DNA of 64,000 bases, from positions 6,318 through 70,317 of the forward strand of contig NW_019775598.1 in assembly GCF_001039355.2 (NCBI RefSeq). The letters run 5' to 3'. Both the position numbers and the translations under genes were made by a program. Of this stretch, positions 34,101 to 49,100 are shown piece by piece. The DNA is from Lingula anatina (Eukaryota; Brachiopoda; Lingulata; Lingulida; Lingulidae). The notes beneath the pieces were generated by a model. The model was given only the letters and a program-made list of their open reading frames with translations, searched no databases and was not told where the DNA came from. Within the stretch, counting starts at the first letter, position 1. Each line of letters begins with the position of its first letter.

Positions 34101-37100
34101 TCGTGTTCAGAATAACAAAATCAAAAGCAATTTCATTAATGTAGCTTTTGCCAAATCTATTTCTTTCAATAAGTCAAATGCTTTTTTATTTGAATAATGA
34201 CGAACCATGTTCTGTATCTACCATGAGATCGTCGAGGAAGAATAACAAGGCATATATACACATTTAGGGATACCGGTCATACAGTGCATATGCTTCTAAA
34301 GAAATTAAAGGCAACAGAGCATAATTAACATTGATGAGGCCCCAAGTCGATCTACATCTATCACATAAAATGGGTATGTTTTCCAAAAACACAGTGTACA
34401 TCCAACGCATCGTTCTTATACGACTGGACGTGAAACAGCAGCCCATGGATCACCATTAGGCATGCAAACTCAATAATATTAGTTTGCTCTGCAGGCATCA
34501 TTGATTGAATTAGCGGCTGGCTGATCGACCTCCATAAATGATTGTCGACAGCCAACTGGGACTTGCGGAGAAACGGCTGATACATGCACATTTTATGGAA
34601 ATGTGGTGTAAGTTTACAGTGAGATGGACGGACCTAGATTGCTGAACAATAATATTTGGGAAAAAATAAAAAATGCCATAATATTAATACATGGACTGAA
34701 ATATCTGTTTGGATGTGGTTTATATTATGTGTTTTGTTTAATTAACGCTTTGCGTGTACTGGACGTGTTACAAGAACAAAATGAGCCTGTAGACAGTTTG
34801 CAAGAATCCTCATATATGCCAGATCCAGCGCCTTTTAAAGGATTCATAGCCATCTTCGTCATAAAGTGCTAACACTTTGGTATTCCGGACATTCCCCAAG
34901 TCTCGAATGCCAAAGATTATCCCTAACTGAGCCCAAATTGTATTTAACATGCGTACGGCTTCTTTAGTTCAATAATTTCATGTTTTCTGGCCTTACCCGA
35001 AGCACACCAGGTGGCTTCCAATAAACCCCCACGTTAAGCAAAGCCTATTAATATTAACGACGTCCAATTATTCTCAATTATTATTCTTGAGGAGTCACGA
35101 TTTCCCTGAGGTTGACTCGCGAGGTGAGTCAACGTTGTCACTCTAATTTGCATTGTCGTCTGCTGAGGCGTTCTGAAATAGGCCTGCGACTGTCGCCATC
35201 TTACTTCGGCATCACATCAAGAACCAGAATCTGAGCAGGCCATTGCATTGGCAACATAAAACTACATTTCGATAATTAATGGAACAAGATACAAACTGGG
35301 CCGTCAAAATGGTAGAGTTTTCTCAAGAAAAGCCCGTCCTAGTTCTTCTTTAATGTAAACCAGATAATGAATACTCCTCTCGCTATCATTGGATTGATCA
35401 CTGTGTATTCAGTGCACGCTCTTCTCATCGCATCAAATAAATGTTATTGGAAGCATGGAATTGATAGATGAGGGCACCGGAGTTCAGGCAGACTACCCTT
35501 TTTCAATTTCCTTACTATTGTATTTCCCGGAATTGTTAACATACATTTTGTCTCACGTGTAATTCTGCCACACTATCGCGGTTATAGACACGTGTCTTCG
35601 CTGCAGAGGGATCGCTCTGTGTCTGTCCGGTGTATTTTACTGTTCTTGCACGCCAAGATCGACTTTATTCATGATCAGTGCGATATTGCTTGGCAATATT
35701 TCTCTAAGAACGAAGGAGACCTCCAGAGTATATTTTGATGTTTTTCACGGAAATATTAAATTAAAATGTACTTAAACAGCTGGTCTTAATGGAATCGTCT
35801 GGAATATGGTCAATTACTTCTGTCGTGAGATAGACAGTGATGTACAGGTTGACGGATGGGAAATAAGATCAGTTTTAAATTCTTGATTTTAAGACGTGGA
35901 ATTTCTATAAAATGGTTTAAGAGGCTGACGCAAAGATTTTTCATAATTCTTTAAATAGTTAATGTTAAAAGCTGCAAATATTAAAGGTGGGTTCTGCTTC
36001 TTTACATTTGACCGAGATAAACGATAATTCTGGATACACGCAATTCCAAAACATACATATTTCAACTTCTTTATAATACCTTAATATTACTTTATTATAT
36101 ATTAATATTATTTCAAAGTGTTAACCTACGTGTTTTTTCCTGTCCATCTGTTTGAGTATGGTAATACCACCCTCAGTGAGGTGTTCCATCAGCCGTTCAT
36201 TGGGGTCTCCCAAACTGTCCGTACTGTCGTATCTATGCATAGCTAAAACAACGAAAGTATGAATTAAACAAATGGTAATAAATGATTGATATAGGTTAAT
36301 AAATGTTAATATGAATCATGTACGTTTTCTCTCTGCAATTCTTGTTTTTATAACTTGTTAAACTTGAACGGGTGTGGCATTTCAGGAACATAAATTTATC
36401 CCTTTCATTGCATTAAGTATATCAACATCTCTTAATACAAATAGCCTTCCCCGATAAAAGCAATAGATTTAAAAAATAATAATCAGAAAGAAAAAAAAAG
36501 CAAGGGAAAAGATACAGGTGTTTATTGAAAGTCAATATCTATGTCAAGGGGATTACTTACAGTATGTCATTTTTTTTTACTTTTTACACTAGTGCGACAT
36601 ATTTGACCGCCTGATTCACACAACGTCAGATCAATATCAGCCCAAAATAGGCATGCACGCTTTCCTCAATTTGCAGGTTAGTAATCCCAGAAGTAATTAA
36701 ATCTCAATATGCTTAGATCGTTGCACGAGGTTGGGAGAGATCTTTTCAGGGCATAAATTGTACTAGTTATGTCACTCCAGCGTAAAGGATGTGTCCACTT
36801 AGGTATAGCGTCGGGGGAGGTTTGCTTGTCAAAATGAATTGATTCTTATTGCCAACTGATACATGTACCTTTTCACGCTATGGCGCTGCCTACCGCAGCC
36901 AGGTAGTTCTTGGACCAAGGTGGATAAAATGTTTTTGAATACAGATTTCTTCAAACCATATAAAGGCTATCAAACCGTACGTACTAAGTAAAATACATGT
37001 TGTTACAGGCCTGTTATTAACCGGCAGTTTCACATTTCTCCCTTATCATTGACCCAACTTAAAACTTGGCACAGAACCTAGTTCACATTTTATTTAGGCA

Positions 37101-40100
37101 GTCACAAAAGGAACCCTTCGAACACCACTGCCCACGGACCTGAATAAGATGTAATAAGTGTGCTGTTATACATGGAATGATACGGTACAGGCTGAAGCTA
37201 CTACCCCAGGAAAAGTTTGCCAGAGATTCTTAAAACATACGACAACAAACCTATGCGTCGTCTTCTCGAGAGTTATTAACACTACAAATGGGCTTTTTGA
37301 TGTCAGAATCCTTTTATGGTCTTCCCGATTTTTTAATTCAGATATTCAACATCTAAGGAACACACAGAAAGATTAATGTGCATAGCTACGAAAAAAATCG
37401 AAAAAATGATTGCCGTCAATTTCCAACTTGTCGATTTCCAAGTTTAAATTTCCTGAGAAACGCTTTGATGTTATTTTCTCAATGACAGCCATCCGTGCGC
37501 ATCGCAAACAGAAAATCGAAACAAAACAGTTGCAGCATAAAATCGTTAAGCAAGACAACAAGGCTGTTTAAATAAATATCATGTTAAAATACAGTAGACT
37601 TGATGCCACACACGATTGAAAATAATGCCGTCATTAATCTTTTATAAAATAATGACAAAGGCGGTAATCAAACTGTCCAATTAACGTATCAAATTAACGA
37701 AAGCAGGCATTGGGTCCACAATCATATTAACATCATTGATTGCAAAACGCGGCAAATAAATGTATATCTTTTAAGTAATTAGTACAGACTTCAAAATATC
37801 GATCAACTGTTTATGAAAGAAGCCATCAACAGCCTAATGATCACGTGTTATTCAGGGTTCAGTAAGTAAGGTTACTCATCCGTCGTGCCGCCATGTACGA
37901 TGCAGGCCTTACATTAAACTGCCGTTTGACGAACCATGATGGCAGTTAATAAAGGCAGCAAATCGCTGTACATTAACTGACCCTGCATAATACATGGGGA
38001 AGTCTTACCACCGGTGAAGACATGGGTGATTGAATACCACTGTCCCTGTGGATCGGATAGTCGATAAATTTATTCCGGTGGGATTTGCCATCATGGCTGA
38101 TCGACGGGACTATAGAGCGGTTAGAAATTTAGGGAACGCATTTTATCTACATGGTAGTTGTAATTAGAATGCGCAAGTAGTGGCGTTATTCTGATCTACT
38201 CCTCAATACATGTAGCATGATGTTTTATTATTTATTTATTTACATGGATGGTGTTTTTCTATTGCTAATGGGGATTTTGATGGAATAATACTCTGACACT
38301 TGGAATAACCAAAAACAAAAGATATTAAAAGACAGTGAAAGGCTTAGAAGAGAAAAAAANNNNNNNNNNNNNNNNNNNNNNNNCAATTTGCAGGTTAGTA
38401 ATCCCAGAAGTAATTAAATCTCAATATGCTTAGATCGTTGCATGAGGTTGGGAGAGATCTTTTCAGGGCATAAATTGTACTAGTTATGTCACTCCAGCGT
38501 AAAGGATGTGTCCACGTAGGTATGGCGTCGGTGGAGGTTTTCTTGTCAAAATGAATTGATTCTTATTGCCAACTGATACATGTACCTTTTCACGCTATGG
38601 CGCTGCCTACCGCAGCCAGGTAGTTCTTGGACCAAGGTGGATAAAATGTTTTTGAATACAGATTTCTTCAAACCATACAAAGGCTATCAAACCGTACGTA
38701 CTAAATAAAATACAGGTTGTTACAGGCCTGTTATTAACCGGCAGTTTCACATTTCTCCCTAATCATTGACCCAACTTAAAACTTGGCACAGAACCTAGTT
38801 CACATTTTATTTAGGCAGTCACAAAAGGAACCCTTCGAACACCACTGCCCACGGACCTGAATAAGATGTAATAAGTGTGCTGTTATACATGGAATGATAC
38901 GGTACAGGCTGAAGCTACTACCCCAGGAAAAGTTTGCCAGAGATTCTTAAAACATACGACAACAAACCTATACGTCGTCTTCTCGAGAGTTATTAACACT
39001 ACAAATGGGCTTTTTGATGTCAGAATCCTTTTATGGTCTTCCCGATTTTTTAATTCAGATATTCAACATCTAAGGAACACACAGAAAGATTAATGTGCAT
39101 AGCTACGAAAAAATCGAAAAAATGATTGCCGTCAATTTCCAACTTGTCGATTTCCAAGTTTAAATTTCCTGAGAAACGCTTTGATGTTATTTTCTCAATG
39201 ACAGCCATCCGTACGCATCGCAAACAGAAAATCGAAACAAAACAGTTGCAGCATAAAATCGTTAAGCAAGACAACAAGGCTGTTAAAATAAATATCATGT
39301 TAAAATACAGTAGACTTGATGCCACACACGACTGAAAATAATGCCGTCATTAATCTTTTATAATAATGACAAAGGCGGTAATCAAACTGTCCAATTAACG
39401 TATCAAATTAACGAAAGCAGGCACTGGGTCCACAATCATATTAACATCATTGATTGCAAAACGCGGCAAATAAATGTATATCTTTTAAGTAATTAGTACA
39501 GACTTCAAAATATCGATCAACTGTTTATGAAAGAAGCCATCAACAGCCTAATGATCACGTGTTATTCAGGGTTCAGTAAGTAAGGTTACTCATCCGTCGT
39601 GCCGCCATGTACGATGCAGGCCTTACATTAAACTGCCGTTTGACGAACCATGATGGCAGTTAATAAAGGCAGCAAATCGCTGTACATTAACTGACCCTGC
39701 ATAATACATGGGGAAGTCTTACCACCGGTGAAGACATGGGTGATTGAATACCACTGTCCCTGTGGATCGGATAGTCGATAAATTTATTCCGGTGGGATTT
39801 GCCATCATGGCTGATCGACGGGACTATAGAGCGGTTAGAAATTTAGGGAACGCATTTTATCTACATGGTAGTTGTAATTAGAATGCGCAAGTAGTGGCGT
39901 TATTCTGATCTACTCCTCAATACATGTAGCATGATGTTTTATTATTTATTTATTTACATGGATGGTGTTTTTCTATTGCTAATGGGGATTTTGATGGAAT
40001 AATACTCTGACACTTGGAATAACCAAAAACAAAAGATATTAAAAGACAGTGAAAGGCTTAGAAGAGAAAAAAACTTTGTAGTAAACTGCGAGAATCCATT

Positions 40101-43100
40101 TAACGTTTTATACACGTAATAATAACAAATCATATTTGCTTGAAAAAATGTAACATTACTCACCATCAAACAAATTGAAACTTTGATCAAACTCTTCAGA
40201 AAGTGGCCTGCTCCCAATGCCATGCAGAATTCGCCTTGATTTCCGGGTGACGTCATCCAGCAACGGCATGGGGGGCGGGGACTCGCTGTGGGGACTGGTC
40301 TCCCCCTCCGTGGGTGGGTTCGAAAAATCGGAATATCCGTCGTAAAAGGTAGATAAGTCTACGGTGGACCTCTGTGGCCACTCGGCCAGTGTATGAGAGC
40401 TGGACATCCCCGAGTCCTTGCTGGAGGAGAAGAGAGAGGGCTGCGACTGCGCGAGCTTTGTGTACTGTTGTTGCTGCTGTTTGTATGGTGAGGAGGAAAG
40501 AGAGGCCTTTTCTTCGCCGTGAAGAGTTTTGTGGGCTAAGTACTCCGACGAGCTATAGTTCTCGATACGAGAGGCTGTCAGAGACATTGATTTTCTTCCC
40601 ACAAATATGTCCTCGAAGTCGGAAGATTGACGTTCATCGAGTCCATGTCCCTGTGGCAACGTCGATCGTTTGTCTTCCAAAGGTTTTATAATTCCGATGG
40701 GTATGTTCTCTCTAGTCCTGTAGCCAACCGAATCGTGGCTTTGCGAACGCTTAAAGTCTGTTGCCTGAGAGATCTCCATCGCGGAATTTGACTCGGCAAT
40801 CTTTCTCAATTCCCCTTGCAACATGGCATTTTCTTCGATTTGCCGTTTCCTTTTTTCTATTTCCAACTGCAGATGCTGCTTCTTTTCTTCCCGATATCTC
40901 TTTTCAATCTCATCATTTGGGTGATGAGGAAGACGTTGTTTTGCCTGGAGGTCTGACGCGCTCACGCTTAGTCTACCGTATTTGGCCTCGGGGCTAACAT
41001 ATGCTTTAAAATCGTGCACGTGTTTACTTAAGTTAGGGGAAGAAGTGCTATTATCTAAACCGCCAACTTCATTAGTACATGATCGTCTCGCGTGTTGTGC
41101 CTTAGCCTCTGTACCGCCAGGAAGTGCGTCTACATCAGGTATCGTGGTGCCTAGAGATTTGGCTATGCGTTCTGCTTCAAGTCGAGCTTGAAAATCGCTT
41201 TCTATATCATTGTCTTCTTTAATTGGTGAAAATTGGGCCACCATACTTTCAGCTGTCTGTTTCTTGTGACGGGCCCGTCTTGGTGATGCCTGAGGCGACA
41301 TGCGCAGTTGCACAGGAACAGGTGTCAACTTCCGCTGCGCACTTGACGTGGTAGCAGTGGTAGCGACCAGCCTGTCTTCCCCACTGGAGTCACTAGCGAT
41401 GCTCACCGAGTCAACAGAATCACCTCCGTCTCGTTCTCCCCTATCCCTTTCCGTTGACCTATCTCTGCTGCTTTTTAGCCTCCTGTCTGTGTCTCGTCTC
41501 ATAAGCTGTAATTTTTCATTAAGCTCCACGCGTTGCTTATCCTCCAGTGATCTGATCTCATCCAGCTGTTTCTCCAGGGCACGAATCTCTTCCATTTCGT
41601 CGTAGTATTTCCTCCTCGTAGCCACGACTAATTTCAACTCCTCTTTTAGCTGCTGTTTTAACGTTTTAATTTCCGTGGGAATTCTGTACCCGTAGACATT
41701 GATGTCTTCATCGTCGACATCACCTTGATCGGTCGATAGCTCAACACTAGCACGGTGACCGTTTTGATTTTTTGACACACCTACTTGTCTGGCTGCTGTA
41801 TCAGTTTGCCTTTTCAACTCACTGCTCCCTCTGCGTTCTGCAGTTTTAGATCCCTGAGTATCTTTTACTGCTGGCGTTCTCTTACCGGCGTCCACAGCGT
41901 CCTTTGTCCTATGCTCCGGTAGTGTTCGTTTTGGGGTGTCAAACATCTGTGCCCTTTTAGCCACAAGGACACCTTTCTCCTTGGGGGCAGCACTGCCTTC
42001 GGTTTTTTCAAAACTATTCACTTTCATTGTTCGGCTTGGTGATTCATGGACACTCCCGTTTTTATACATGCCACGGCTTGGAGAAGTGTCTGCCACTGTG
42101 AGGCCTCCAGGCGGAGTATTGTTAGAAACGACAGGCAATTCTCCAGAATGCTTCCTCGCCAGTAAATGAGCCGGTTTTGGAGGAGGAACGGGCTTTGGTT
42201 GCTGCTGCTCACTGCCAGGCACCGAAGGCAGTCTCCGCCTGCCCTGCTTTCTGGCCGTCCCCGCCTCGTCCATATTACTTTCACCCTGTGAAGAAAAATA
42301 ACCAATGAGCTGAGATCATCGGCGGTGTATTATCGACCATTTGCTGAGAGAACAATTCTCCCCGGGACTTCAATTACCATGGTAATGATACAGTGTGTTT
42401 TAATAAAATATAAAGCTAATTCACGCCTGATAGTACCAGCGGTTTATCTGGCATTTGAGCTGCGTTCAGACCACAGCACACCGCCGCCGCGTGCTGCTTT
42501 AGAATGTGGACTTTTCTCCTCGTAAAGCCTTAATTGATTTTATATACTCCATAATATGGATCGATCATTTTAAATCATGGGCATATAGCCAGTACACAAC
42601 GGGGGTCAGGTTAGTCGTATTGGGAAACTGCACATATTTCTACTAGTTAAACTGTAGGTTATGTACACGTGGTCCCTGAATTCGATTATTGGTTTTTCTC
42701 CCAGCTTTGGTGAATACCTTCTAAAACCTTTTAAGGTTCTAATCATAAAGTTGAGAGCCAAATGGGAAATGAAGGTATTAGATTAATATCGGCGTTGATG
42801 CCTGCTCAAATCCCAGCCGGATAGTGATCGTATTAAAGGTACCCCGTAAATATCAAGGCGTCAGCACCATGATTGGCTGGTAGTTACTCTAGATCTAAGA
42901 GTAATCTGTAAAACATATTTACCTTCAAGTTCATCCACTCGTCATCGGAAATGGAATCGGATGTGTATTGTGTCAGCTTCTCGACGGCTTGGCGCAGCTC
43001 TTCTTCTTTGGGTAGATACGAAGGTGACCGGGGCACGGGCGGAGACGTGGCGTATTCGGGGGTGGGGACCGGGCTAGGATACCAGTACGTCTCCTCATCG

Positions 43101-46100
43101 TATTCCGTAGACGTATAGCCAGGGCTGTACGGTCTTCCCTCGTCTTTGTACTCCCCTCCTCTTACAGTGTCGCTCCCTTGACGCTGTTCGCGTGGGGTTC
43201 GCGGCGAGTCTAAAACCTTGTAATGTGGAGACACGTTACTGTCTCCGTCCTCGTATCCCTTGGATGGCAGCTCTAAAATCAGCGGAGTGGGTCGCCCCTT
43301 ACTGTTCTTGTCTCGCGCCGGAGACCCTGTTCCTGTGCTGGCGGATGTATTTCCGGTTATGAAATCCGACTTCGTCCGTTCATTTTTCACAGAACTGGCC
43401 ACTAGCGCTTGCAATTGTTCAGAGCTGGGCGGTACGGTAACATCCTGTGCTCTACATTCCTTCTCTTTTGAATTAATTTTAGCTTCTGACCTTTGCGTAG
43501 GGTTGTATTGATCAGCATGTCCTTTTAATCGATCATCGCGCGCGTCTCGGGCGTGCTCATTTGTTTGTGTTATAGAGTCGTCACTGAAACTGTCTCCCTG
43601 AAACACAGTGGCTTTCACAGTCTCGGATATCACATGCTTAACGGCTTCCGATGTGGCGGGGTAATTTGCATTCGGATCCCCATCTAGTTTTGAAGGAGAT
43701 TTTGAGTCTTTGAGCCTGCGTTCATCCTTTGTCTTAGGGTCAATGTCATCCCAGCTGTCGATACTGTCAAAGCTGTCTATATACTCGATTAGTCTTTTGG
43801 GAGCTGACCCATTGAACCCTAGCGTGCTGATATCGTCGAATCTCTGAGAACGCTTCAGAGACCCGGTCGATGAGTAAACGTCCTCGTCTTCCCATTCCTC
43901 TGACTCGTATGACGTGATCATTCCAGGAATCAGCTGTGCTTGCTGAGCTTTCTTCTCCTGCTCTTGTTGAGCCAGCATCTCTCTCTGAGCTTCCTCCTCG
44001 ATGGAAGGGGAGACATCGATTATTGGAGATAGATCGGTCACCGGGGACCAATCATTGCTCGGAGGCCTTGCTTTCTGTCTCTGGGTACCTTGGTAATCAA
44101 TTTCTTTCTCTGTTGGATCGTCAATATCGTGCCCGCCTTCATCAATCTCTTCTAAGAAAATGGGTGAGACGGGGGAAGGCGATGATTCTGGTGAACCGTC
44201 TGCATATTCCTTACTACCGTCTGGTCCGACTTTTAATAAGTGTGTCGGAGACGCCGTTAGGCTGGTCAAATTGTAGGTATCACTGGCTATCGTGGCCGCG
44301 AATGTTGCAAGGTCTATGCCCCGTGAATAATCCAGATCGGAATCTTCAAAACTCCCCTCTTTGCGTCTCGGTTTAACCGGCGGAAAGGAGTCATTTTCTT
44401 TGAATGTTTTCGTCCTGCGGTTTCCCGTAGTGGGTAAGACCACATTGGAATTTAAATCACCTTCAAGTAAAACTTGGGGCGATCCATTAGGCTCCGTCAT
44501 ATTTTCAAACCCGTCATGCGGTGGTGATATGTCTATCAGCGCTATAGGGAAAACATCCTCGTGCGGGGATAACGGAGGCGAGAGCTTGCGGAGTAAAGGG
44601 GAGCGAGGGGGACTGTCTCGGTAGCTCCCAGGGGAGCCAAATGACGGGGAGAGACTCCGGGGACTTGTGGAACTATCGGTCGACATCGACCGCTCCCCCG
44701 CGGAATGAGAGCGGTGGAGAATTCTATCATCCAGACTCGGCAGTGCCGTTGGCGCACCAGGTCTGTGCAGACGAAATTCGTGTGAGTGATGGTGTGAGGA
44801 ATACGCCGCCGCTGTTACTGCTGCTGCTGCTGAGCGTTTCTCCAGCTCTAGAAGATCCTTCTGGCGGCGGCGCTCCACTCCTATGTCGGCAGGTGCTATG
44901 TGCTTTGCCTGCTTCACCGGAACCTTTGTGGAAGTGTCAGGCTCCGGGCGCTTCTTGTCTGACGGCTGTAGCCTACGAATTTCTTTAGGAGGAGATGCTC
45001 GAGGCTTTTCCTGCTTGTTATCGAACGACAGGGAAGATGGTCGCGTGTGCGAAAAAGAAAATTGATTAGTGGAGTTGGAGTGGGAGTCTGGCGTTTCGTA
45101 AGGCACTTGGTTGTTGCACTTTAGCTGCTTCTCCTTTCCCTCAACATCGTGAACTCGACCTGTAAGAAAAAATACAATAATTTGTACATTTATTTATTTA
45201 TTCATTTATTTATTTTAAGAGTTTAAGATTAAAACTATTGTTTTCTAAAATAGGGTCATAATTCGACTTTGCATAATATGAGAGCTGTTCCATTAAAGAC
45301 CATATTTAGAAAGAAAATTTCAATTTTCGTCAAATACGCGATGTTTACCAAAATAGAATCCCCGGATGCAAATCTACGTCATATATTGTCGTCTATGACC
45401 TGAAGTATTTTCATGAAAATCAAACCGACAAAAAACGTATTTATTCAACTCCCCCACGCGCGACTGCACCTACTACGACGATGCTTTGAATTGCATTGAT
45501 CGTAATATAACACTTAGGGAAAAAAAGGGTGGAAAGGAAATGTGTGTATTCCAATTTATTTTTATGCGTTCCTTCTGAGAGGTTCTTGGGCACAAGTAAA
45601 ACATGACTCTTATTACAAGGCGATAAATCTATTGCTTTTGCTTTACTTTGCGAGGGCGCTACTGTGTCCGGTTTCCTAGAAATGCGTCAAAGTCTACGGT
45701 TTCTTTGAACCTGTCAATTACTTTCAGCTCAAATAGCTCCAATTCCCAACCACTGAATATGACGGCCGCATAATTCATTCACGCCTCAATTGTCTAGGAG
45801 GCTATATCTCTTTATTAGACATTAAAGGCAACGGATGTCTGTATGGCTAATGGTCGAGGAAACGCAGTTCCTTATATTGTATATCTATTAATATGAATTG
45901 CTGCTTTAAAAGAAATCGGCCAAAGGCTTTTAAAAAATAATTTGAAGTGTAGTAAAGAACATCAAATAACATCAAATGTCCCAAATCCGACGGGCTCTCA
46001 CCCCTTTTGGTACTACGTGGGGGAAGGATGGGTGTAAATGTACCGAGAGACATGGGTCCGAGTACAATTCAATAATATATATGGGTCATTACTGATAAGT

Positions 46101-49100
46101 TGATTACCAACAGTATTACCTCCAAAGGATCCAAAATGCTTTCCGCCGCCTAGGCCTAGCTTATTGTTAATATTGTGATTATTCAAATGTTTCTGCTCCT
46201 GTTTTCTAGTAGATCCCAGACATGTGTCTCAGATTTACGTTTATTGAATCATCTGTCTGCTGTCAAACCTGTAGCGCGTTATTGTTTTATCATTAGCAAC
46301 AAAATGGATATGCAGTTAGTTATACCGCTGATCTGATTGTAGAATATTCCCTGTATACTGTTGCTATTCCCACAGCAAAGAGAAGCCGGGGCGGGTAATT
46401 ACCACTCAGATTATTCACCCACGAAAAACACAACAATAAATGATTTTGTGGTTATAAGGCTTATACTTTAATGTAGAAATTTAACTGATGGATGAGTCGT
46501 TTTATTAGTTGCCTTGATAACGGAGAACTGCATTACCGACAGTAAGTAAATTCTGACCCATATTAGAAATGCTATATTTGCACTGTTTTCAATGCTAATA
46601 TGGCTTAATCTCTTGTGGTAAGATTATGCAATGTAGCATTAAGGATAGATTTACAAACGGAAAAAATCAAACAGACTAAATGAATCAATAATTAACATAT
46701 ATTGAAATGAGTATTTAAGTTAAAATGCATCCATTTAATTGCTACCAATAGTAACTTGGTTATAATGTCATTATATTCCATACATATATGCATCTCTTAT
46801 TCTATCCAGGGTTTACAAACATCTGCTATGCGTATTTGGTACAAAGCACGCCTTTCCGGTAGAAAATACCAAAGTCTCCCTGTTGTTCGGGTGCTACTTA
46901 CCGGATTTAAAGGAGTCCCCCTCTATGCTACTGAGACTGCTTAGGCTCCGGCTTGATTCTCGTATTGTGGACAAGGGCCGTCCATTTTGGATCGCCTCTG
47001 ATTCATCTATGTCCGTAGGGAGCGACCCCTGGCGAGTTAATGGCTTCCTCTCTCGCTTCTCCTTCTCTTCTTGCTTGTGTTCGTATTCCTTAAGGTTCTC
47101 GTATTGCGTTAAGGAAGAGCTGCGTTCTAATGGCGGTCTTTTCCTGTGTGACGCCTGCGTAATGGAAGAAAAAGGCATGTACCATACATAGATATAATTC
47201 GCTGAATCGCAACGACAGAGCTGCGCTCTGATGGGGTTTGCTTTTCGCCAAAGTCCAAGTGGAATAAAAAAGCGTAGGTTATGTTAACTAAGATTGAACT
47301 TTGTGTATCTATCGCTATGAACTCGCGGGTAATTGGTATCTGCAATTTGTTTTATCTCAGAACGGTAATAACATCTCTGATTAGACCGCTGTATGGCTGT
47401 GCAAATCGGAATTCCTAGAAGATAATAGCACCAACTAAATATTAACAGCCTTCCAAAACCCGTATAAACCCGTTTTGCAATGTCAGGATTTTTCAGCCAC
47501 ACTTTTATTAAAACCTTATTTGGGGAATAGTATTCTCGTTATACGAAATGTTTCTAAAAATTCCCAAAAGGCTTATTTTTTATCGTTGAAATTAGTTTCT
47601 TATACGGCGTCGCAGTTAACATGGCAATTTTGTTATGTTAGTTATGACAGTTATGTAAGCAAACATACACAAGCACGCTGGCACAAATTCGCGAACATCC
47701 TCAAAACAGACTCACATAAGTACACACTTTCATCCCTCTTGTTTTCAGCACACTTGTTTGTGCATAAATAACACGTGTTTGTATCCTACGCGTGATCATC
47801 TTTCTACATTGCCCAACGTCGACATAATAGAATGTTCTACCATCTTCTAGTATTTTGTGGTTACGCGTGACTTCAGGAAAAAGAAGAAAAAACAAGTGCT
47901 GCTGTTGTTTTACATTTTCTTTGCGAGTTTCTGTGAGTAAGGCTGTGTAATCGATCATACTCTTGACATGTACACGTGAGCCAATCTTTTGACGCATTTC
48001 CCTTGAATATTACAGCACAAACAGAACTCTCTGTACTTTCTGTGTTCTCTTTATACTCACATCTATGAATAGGAACGCGAACGCCCGGGCTTGAACAATG
48101 TGAGTCACGTACGAGTGTTTTCCCTGTGTGGCTTTGCACAGTCTTATTTCGCAACTTCATTTATGTGCAGCAATATATAAATGTTTCTGTGTACAGGGTT
48201 AATAACGTAATGTAGTAATTGCTATGCGTTAAGAGTATACTTTTTTCAAGTGTAAAGAAGGGATACACGCTCGAGAAAGTGGTTTCAAACCACGCGCACT
48301 ATACTCTGGGAACCAATGTATACTAGGTACTGCAATAAACTATAGAAGATACCATACACTGGGCACCATACTCTAGGTATCAAACTACGGGTATCATATT
48401 CCTGGCATTATACCGTAGGTACTTCACTATGAAACTAAACCCTAGGGACTTTGCTCTACGTATCAAACTATGGGTACGAGATTCTGAGAATCATACTCTA
48501 AGTACCTTTCTACTGATGCCATACCATAAGAACCATGTTCTACATATTAAACTCTGAATACTATATATTTTATCCCGGCAGGTGCCATATCCTTACCGTG
48601 GGTACAAATCTTTAGGTACAATGTCCTGGGAATTATTTCCAGGGACCATTACTTTGATACCATACTCCGGGTACCATACAGATATCATAATCAAGGTCAT
48701 GTTATGGGTACCATACTCTACCTACAGCAGTCTTCGTGTCATAATCTGGTAACCATAATCTAGGTACAATAAGTGGAAGTTCACAGTCTTGTATTTGTGT
48801 CATCCAGGGACACAGGCGCAGTTGAGTCATGGGATCTATATATAGATGCCCGCTTTTGCACAAATTGGCTTGATCATGCCGAAAAGCAAATTGCGTATTA
48901 GAAAAATGGATTATTAAAGTGGATTTTGCATTTAACCCGGCTATTACGGTATTTGACAAAACTACCTCTAATTAAGTATCTTATTATGTATCTTATTATG
49001 GCTTACCTACGTTAATATGACACCATCACGCTTCTAGGAAAGGAATATCTTTAATTCTAGGACAGTATTGACTTCAGGTTTTCTACGCAGGGAAACGTGC

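Noticed and set aside
34624-34872. 82-codon plus-strand frame starting MDGPRLLNN
   Set aside because: Antisense within an intron, AT-driven composition and no domain. Not supported as a gene.
40374-44988. Several plus-strand open frames of 60-146 codons opposite the giant exons
   Set aside because: They are shadows of the long minus-strand coding exons, whose phase-matched splice sites and domain context show which strand is real.
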